From: Saccoglossus kowalevskii
Lineage: Eukaryota > Hemichordata > Enteropneusta > Harrimaniidae
Length of the DNA stretch: 10,298 nucleotides
Assembly: GCF_000003605.2 (NCBI RefSeq)
Contig: NW_003150759.1
Span: 385,896-396,193, forward strand
Direction: 5' to 3'
Of the stretch, positions 6,244 to 10,298 are shown piece by piece. The notes under the pieces were generated by a model. It saw nothing but the letters and a program-made list of their open reading frames with translations. It was not told the DNA's origin and made no database searches. The position numbers and the translations under genes were made by a program. How positions within the stretch are numbered: the first letter of the stretch is position 1; every line of letters begins with the position of its first letter.

Positions 6244-9200
6244 CTGTAGAGACAAGAATGGTAGAATTTAAAATCGAGAGGGTTGCAACAATTTTACCAT
6301 CAGAGGACTTTTACATTATTATTCTCGTATTGAATGGAAAGGAGAAATACTTACTGATTTTGGCTGCTGTGGATTGTCTTTATCTGAGAAGCTATCAGAA
6401 ATATTGCTTTCAATACCTAGTTCTGGAGTGTAACTGGATGACAATAATTCTGGTGTCGTCCCTAGTGATCTGTCACTTGTGTTCTCTTCGTTGTCATCGT
6501 CACTATTTCCATCAGAACTAAATGCAGAAGTGAATATTCTACCATGACCATCACTCCTAAAGCACAAATAATATTACTGATTGGTCAATGTGAGCACCAC
6601 ATGGTTATTATTGGTCAATCTGAGCTCCATATGATTTGATTATATCTGATTGGTCAATGTGAGCACCACATGGTTATTATTATATCTGATTGATCAATCT
6701 GAGCTTCATATGATTTGATTATATATGATTGGTCAATCTGAGCACCACATGGTTATTATTATATCTCATTGGTCAATCTGAGCTCCATATGATTTGATTA
6801 TATATGATTGATCAATGTGAGCACCACAAGATTTGAATACACCAGATTGGTCAAAGTGAGCACCACATGATTTCAATACACCAGATTGGTCAAAGTGAGC
6901 ACCACTAATTTGAATACACCAGATTGGTCAAAGTGAGCACCACATGATTTCAATACACCAGATTGGTCAAAGTGAGCACCACTAATTTGAATACACCAGA
7001 TTGGTCAAAGTGAGCACCACATGATTTCAATACACCAGATTGGTCAAAGTGAGCACCACTAATTTGAATACACCAGATTGGTCAAAGTGAGCACCACATG
7101 ATTTGATTATATGATTGGTCAAAGTGAGCACCACATGATTTCAATACACCAGATTGGTCAAAGTTAGCACCACATGATTTGAATACACCTGATTGGTCAA
7201 AATGAGCACCACATGATTTGAATACACCAGATTGGTAAAAATGAGCACCACATGATTTAATTATATGATTTGTCAAAGTGAGCACCATGTGATTTGAATA
7301 CACTTGATTGGTCAAAATGAGCACCACATGATTTGAATACACCAGATTGGTAAAAATGAGCACCACATGATTTAATTATATGATTTGTCAAAGTGAGCAC
7401 CATGTGATTTGAATACACTTGATTGGTCAAAGTTAGCACCACATGATTTGAATACACCAGATTGGTCAAAGTGGGCACCACATGATTTGAATACACCTGA
7501 TTGGTCAAAATGAGCACCACATGATTTGAATACACCTGATTGGTCAAAGTGAGCACCACATGATTTGATTATATGATTGGTCAAAGTGAGCACCACATGA
7601 TTTGATTATATGATTTGTCAAAGTGAGCACCACATGATTTGAATACACCAGATAGGTCAAAATGAGCACCACATGATTTGAATACACCTGATTGGTCAAA
7701 GTTAGCACCACATGATTTGAATACACCAGATTGGTCAAAGTGGGCACCACATGATTTGAATACACCAGATTGGTCAAAGTGGACACCACATGATTTGATT
7801 ATATGATTTGTCAAAGTGAACACCATATGATTTGAATACACCCGATTGGTCAAAATTAGCACCACATGATTTGAATACACCAGATTGGTCAAAATGAGCA
7901 CCATATGATTTGATTATATTATTTGTCAAAGTGAGCACCATATGATTTGAATACACCTGATTGGTCAAAGTTAGCACCACATGATTTGAATACACCAGAT
8001 TGGTCAAAGTGGGCACCACATGATTTGAATACACCAGATTGGTCAAAGTGGACACCACATGATTTGAATACACCTGATTGGTCAAAGTGAGCACCACATG
8101 ATTTGATTATATGATTGGTCAAAGTGAGCACCACATGATTTGATTATATGATTTGTCAAAGTGAGCACCACCTAATTTGAATACACCAGATTGGTCAAAG
8201 TGAGCACCATATGATTTGAATACACCAGATAGGTCAAAGTGAGCACCACATGATTTGAATACACCAGATTGGTCAAAGTGGGCACCACATGATTTGAATA
8301 CACCAAATTGGTCAAAATGAGCACCACATGATTTGATTATATGATTTGTCAAAGTGAACACCATATGATTTGAATACACCTGATTGGTCAAAGTTAGCAC
8401 CACATGATTTGAATACACCAGATTGGTCAAAGTGGGCACCACATGATTTGAATACACCAGATTGGTCAAAATGAGCACCACATGATTTGATTATATGATT
8501 TGTCAAAGTGAGCACCATATGATTTGAATACACCTGATTGGTCAAAGTTAGCACCGCATGATTTGAATACACCAGATTGGTCAAAGTGAGCACCACATGA
8601 TTTGAATACACCAGATTGGTCAAAGTGGGCACCACATGATTTGAATACACCAGATTGGTCAAAGTGGACACCACATGATTTGAATACACCTGATTGGTCA
8701 AATTGGACACCACATGATTTGAATACACATGATTGGTCAAAGTGAGCACCACATGATTTTATTATATTTGATAATTTGTTATTACCTGTCAGTAAATACA
8801 TCATCGTTATCACTGCTTTCACTGACGTCACCATCACCGTCACTCCAATCACCACAAATATCCTGGAATATATTACATAAATAGATATATTATGAACTGT
8901 TAAACTTCTAGCTTATAAGAAACTGTTCATATTTGGCACCATCTTACCATATAAGGCATCATCTATTTCACAAAACATTCACGTCTGTTTCAATTTATTA
9001 CCATATACTTTACTATCTATTTTAAGTGGAACTTTCTTTATTTAGATATCATCTTACCATAAAAAAAATTGCTACCATCTTCCCTTATTTGGTGTCACAC
9101 CACAAATTATTTGTCTTCTTGAATAATAAGACAATTTACATAGGTGATGACATCACATATTTCATTTGTTTCATCATCACTGTATACTCACCTTTTTTGG

Positions 9201-10204
9201 TTTTAAATTTAGTCTCTTCAATTCCCTGGGTTTATTTGACGATGATGTTTTTTGATACTGTAACATAGCAACCCCGGGTCCTTTACGTCGGATTGGACTT
9301 CTCGCATCACTATGGCAACGTGCCAATTTCTCTCCAATATATTCATTGGATGAGTGATGATTACCGTTCAAGAAATGTTCTGATTTTGGCGAGTTATTGC
9401 TATTAACTTCATCGTATAATTCCTGAGTACTGTTTGTACAGTTATGCACTGGACATGTATTGTCACTTGTCTGTGTTTCAACACTTCTTTGCCTTCCATA
9501 AGGTATTTTAGTTTGTCTAACAGCGCTCCCTGGAGCATTACGTGAAGATTTCCCAGATTTTACAGAACAGTCACTTTCTGAATCATTTCGTAGTCGTCCT
9601 AATTCCACATTTTTCAAGTTCTCAATGTCTTGCATAACCACTCCAGTTGTTTTTAACAACAACTCATTGTGGAGTGCCTCTTTGTTTGGGCTCACAGGTC
9701 CCACAGTTTTAGATCTACTATAACTTCCACTACTACTACGTCTATACCGTGTTTTCCGCATTCTACTCGGCGAAATTTTCATAGGAGATACAGATCTTCT
9801 AGAAGACGATGCAGACAGAGTTTCATTTTTTATGTCAATAGCTGGACTTGAGCACCTGAAAAGGAAAAAAAATGATAACAATAATGGGAGACATCTCTAC
9901 CACCAATACCTTGAAAACTATAATGTGATTTAGGGCAAGGTAAAAAAGTTAAGAAATTGAATTAAAACTTTGTAATTGTTCATTCTAACAGCCATCACTG
10001 TACCAAATGACTTTCGTGGAAACTGTTACCATAGTAACATTTCATCCTAACTATAGAGGGCAGTATATACATTACCTTGATAATATCTGCGGTGATCTTG
10101 ATACCGATTTCTTCACAAGGTCTATATTGTCTGTCTGTCCCTTGATAATAGGTTTAATCACACGCTTTTTAGGTTTGGCATAGGCCTGTATCTGACGCTC
10201 TTTC
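6133..10204 (-). CDS. 3' part of a multi-exon gene: unknown Ser-rich protein, basic then acidic (C-terminal 393 aa)
   Basis: Five exons join in consistent phase: 10204-10076, 9855-9192, 8862-8786, 6556-6355, 6243-6133. The product is 393 residues ending at a TGA; the start lies right of the window. I do not recognise the family. In order: an NLS-like KPKKRV (residues 10-15), a Ser/Arg-rich basic stretch (about 59-92), a likely helical segment (about 100-133), a TQT motif (170-172), a second basic patch (228-264, ending KPKK), and an acidic Asp/Ser-rich tail (265-369) with TPEL twice (324-327, 333-336). S66, S71, S98 and S229 sit in S-P-x-K/R, the CDK consensus. KEN at 386-388 matches the APC/C degron tripeptide. 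No membrane segment or catalytic motif is visible. Most of the chain looks disordered. A nuclear, spindle or centrosome role is plausible but unproven. The gene model is firm; the function is open. Confidence 0.8.
6244..6354 (-). other. Intron D-E (111 bp)
   Basis: A short intron with donor GTAAGT and a clear pyrimidine-rich acceptor tract ending ctctacag. Both flanking exons meet in phase 0. Confidence 0.8.
6355..6556 (-). CDS. Exon D (202 bp, acidic Ser/Asp-rich)
   Basis: The acceptor is gtgctttag|GAGTGA and the donor TCA|GTAAGT, a near-perfect consensus. The first base completes an Arg codon with the AG from exon C, then 67 codons follow, ending in phase 0. The peptide has a dense acidic run (SSDGNSDDDNEENTSD) and two TPEL motifs nine residues apart. 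Casein-kinase-2-type S/T-x-x-D/E contexts are frequent. The tandem array begins 22 bp upstream of this exon, so its acceptor region is squeezed between the array and the splice site. Confidence 0.85.
6579..6844. repeat. Diverged left-edge subarray (7 units, dimeric)
   Basis: Units start at 6579, 6609, 6648, 6688, 6727, 6767 and 6806. Up to the sixth unit two types alternate: one contains CACATGGTTATTATT, the other CTCCATATGATTTG (or CTTCATATG) and ends in TATATCT or TATATAT. The first unit is short (30 bp). These units use GTCAATCTGAG or GTCAATGTGAG where the rest of the array has GTCAAAGTGAG, so they look like an older, less homogenised edge. Confidence 0.88.
6845..7075. repeat. Three identical 77-bp dimers
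   Basis: A dimer of a 39-bp unit with ATTTCAATACACCA and a 38-bp unit with CACTAATTTG repeats three times (6845, 6922, 6999) with no difference that I can see. This points to very recent expansion or conversion compared with the flanking units. Confidence 0.93.
7267..8342. repeat. 538-bp higher-order repeat, two copies
   Basis: GATTTGTC-type marker units start at 7267, 7382, 7612, 7805, 7920 (as TATTTGTC), 8150, 8343 and 8497. Their spacings are 115, 230, 193, 115, 230, 193 and 154 bp, so 115+230+193 = 538 bp recurs twice. Variant units between markers correspond in part; for example a doubled 37-bp unit precedes the 7612 and 8150 markers. The match is imperfect: a GATAGG variant is at 7651 in one copy and 8228 in the other, one unit out of register. 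The third period breaks after 8343. Confidence 0.8.
8786..8862 (-). CDS. Exon C (77 bp, acidic)
   Basis: The acceptor reads tatattccag|GATATT and the donor GACAG|GTAATA. The exon starts in phase 0, matching the end of exon B, and carries 25 codons plus AG. The peptide begins DICGDWSDGDGD and continues with more Ser, Glu and Asp; 9 of 25 residues are Asp. Reading through the donor gives a stop at once (AGG TAA), so retaining the following intron would truncate the protein. The exon includes TGACGTCA at 8823-8830, a CRE-like palindrome that its Asp-Val-Ser codons explain. The large tandem array starts only 18 bp beyond the donor. Confidence 0.78.
8863..9191 (-). other. Intron B-C (329 bp)
   Basis: AT-rich intron with donor GTGAGT and acceptor ttccag. 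On the plus strand a short motif, catcttaccat(a), recurs near 8941 and 9050 and resembles decayed repeats. A plus-strand ORF crossing the donor (9026-9268) has no support. Confidence 0.8.
9192..9855 (-). CDS. Exon B (664-bp main visible exon: basic, Ser-rich)
   Basis: The acceptor is a long T-rich tract ending ttttcag and the donor is AAG|GTGAGT, both strong. The first base completes an Arg codon with the AG carried from exon A; 221 codons follow, ending in phase 0. This is the longest open frame in the window that is not repeat-derived, and its composition is protein-like. It holds the four S-P-x-K/R sites, a Ser/Arg-rich stretch (SSSRRSVSP onward), a helix-prone segment NKEALHNELLLK, a SVETQT element resembling LC8 dynein-light-chain anchors, the Cys pair CPVHNC, and Asn/Ser-rich low-complexity sequence. 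An in-frame Met lies just upstream in the intron's T-rich tract, so starting translation there would be wrong. Confidence 0.87.
9856..10075 (-). other. Intron A-B (220 bp)
   Basis: Donor GTAATG and a T-rich acceptor tract ending ttttcag. It contains an X-box-like site at 10025-10038, close to the donor. Confidence 0.75.
10025..10038. promoter_or_regulatory. X-box-like RFX site
   Basis: GTTACCATAGTAAC matches the RFX X-box consensus GTHNYYATRRNAAC at every position and is a near-palindrome. It lies in intron A-B, 38 bp from exon A. RFX sites are typical of ciliary gene promoters, but an internal intron is not the usual place, and such imperfect palindromes are common in animal genomes. Confidence 0.4.
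10076..10204 (-). CDS. Exon A (first visible coding exon)
   Basis: On the minus strand the exon follows an acceptor ending ttttgcag and stops at a donor reading AAG|GTAATG. It has 129 bases: one base completing a codon from an unseen upstream exon, 42 codons, and two bases (AG) carried into the next exon. Only this frame is open; the frame that starts on the first base hits TAA after 11 codons. The peptide begins KERQIQAYAKPKKRV and is Lys-rich, with a classical monopartite NLS look at KPKKRV. It ends with a Ser-rich piece containing an S-P dipeptide. The incoming phase shows that at least one more exon lies beyond the right edge. Confidence 0.72.
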
Positions 10205-10298
10205 CTGCAAAAATGTGCAAATGTAATAAAGTAAATGGTTTAGAATGTCGCTTTCCGTAGAGCTTGTATTGACCCATTCCACTTGTATTTGGTCAAAA
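10205..10298 (-). other. Partial intron upstream of exon A
   Basis: The minus-strand acceptor tract of exon A (ttttgcag) followed by AT-rich intron running off the window. The previous exon is not included. Confidence 0.65.

Larger units (their letters stand above)
6579..8767. repeat. 39-bp tandem array, 57 units, ATTGG/CCAAT-bearing minisatellite
   Basis: Direct reading gives 57 consecutive units. The typical 39-bp unit opens GATTGGTCAAAG, has GAGCACCACATGATTTG in the middle and closes AATACACCA or -CCT. A recurring 37-bp form ends GATTATAT instead. Diagnostic variants are GTTAGC, GTGGGC, GTGGAC and AATGAGC in place of GTGAGC, and GATTTGTC in place of GATTGGTC. The 37-bp form directly precedes every GATTTGTC-type unit (eight of eight). 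About 45 units keep ATTGG. CpG is nearly absent (two sites seen). A 39-bp period equals 13 codons, and two minus-strand frames lack stops, which produces long artefactual ORFs with repeats such as SCGAHFDQSGVFK. Nothing supports translation. Confidence 0.97.
6557..8785 (-). other. Intron C-D, almost wholly a tandem array
   Basis: This 2229-bp intron lies between exons C and D. Only 18 bp at its donor end and 22 bp at its acceptor end are not repeat. The branch point therefore has to lie either in the short unique acceptor flank (around the stretch with cagtaatatt on the minus strand) or inside a repeat unit. The gene's other visible introns are 111, 220 and 329 bp, so this one is 7 to 20 times longer, and the array accounts for the difference. 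Confidence 0.82.

Noticed and set aside
6111-6521. 136-codon plus-strand ORF
   Set aside because: It is antisense to exons D and E, which have matching phases and strong splice sites; the plus frame has no such support.
6579-8767. CRISPR array
   Set aside because: Units abut directly with no unique spacers; unit variation is scattered substitution, and the context is an intron of a eukaryotic gene.
8823-8830. TGACGTCA as a CRE enhancer site
   Set aside because: It falls within coding exon C and is explained by the codons there; a single palindrome is weak evidence.
7082-8855. Nine overlapping minus-strand ORFs (71-146 codons) with 13-residue repeats
   Set aside because: All lie in the tandem array (the one reaching 8855 only runs through exon C in the wrong frame). 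They switch between frames at 37-bp units and follow from the 39-bp period; there is no splice or start logic.
9669-9851. 60-codon plus-strand ORF
   Set aside because: It is a shadow of exon B on the opposite strand.
9177-9881. Exon B read as a free-standing 234-codon gene starting at its upstream Met
   Set aside because: That Met and the following Phe-rich residues are the T-rich acceptor tract; the frame joins exon A and exon C cleanly.

Overview
The window looks like AT-rich nuclear DNA from an animal, most likely an invertebrate. It carries a multi-exon gene with GT/AG introns, long AT-rich non-coding stretches and several minisatellite-type tandem arrays. There are no bacterial-type operons or ribosome binding sites. 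I cannot name the species from the sequence.

One gene is well supported. It lies on the minus strand and occupies the right-hand 40% of the window. Five exons (10204-10076, 9855-9192, 8862-8786, 6556-6355, 6243-6133) join with matching reading phases and consensus splice sites. They give the C-terminal 393 residues of a protein ending at a TGA at 6133-6135; the N-terminus lies beyond the right edge. I do not recognise the family. The visible part is Ser-rich and probably mostly disordered. It has a basic first half (an NLS-like KPKKRV, four S-P-x-K/R sites, a TQT motif) and an acidic Asp/Ser-rich tail with a C-terminal KEN tripeptide. That combination suggests a cell-cycle-regulated protein, but this is inference.

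The striking object is the gene's third visible intron (6557-8785). About 98% of it is a single tandem array, 6579-8767, of 57 units of 39 bp (with 37-, 38- and 40-bp variants and one short unit). It has layered higher-order structure: diverged dimers at the left edge, then three identical 77-bp dimers, then a region whose marker units recur with a 538-bp super-period. Most units carry ATTGG, the reverse of a CCAAT box. Two other, differently built repeats share this core: an 83-bp dimeric array at 5031-5412 and a small cluster at 3660-3750.

Left of the gene (1-6132) I see no convincing gene. The region holds a CpG-rich patch (about 430-750), a TATA box followed by a splice-donor-like site near 181-233, a decayed two-copy repeat (1172-1468), an inverted-repeat element resembling a MITE (about 2998-3278), an unassigned 79-codon open stretch on the minus strand (4041-4277), and the two smaller CCAAT-bearing arrays. 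The long minus-strand ORFs inside the big array are by-products of a 39-bp (3 x 13) period and are not genes.
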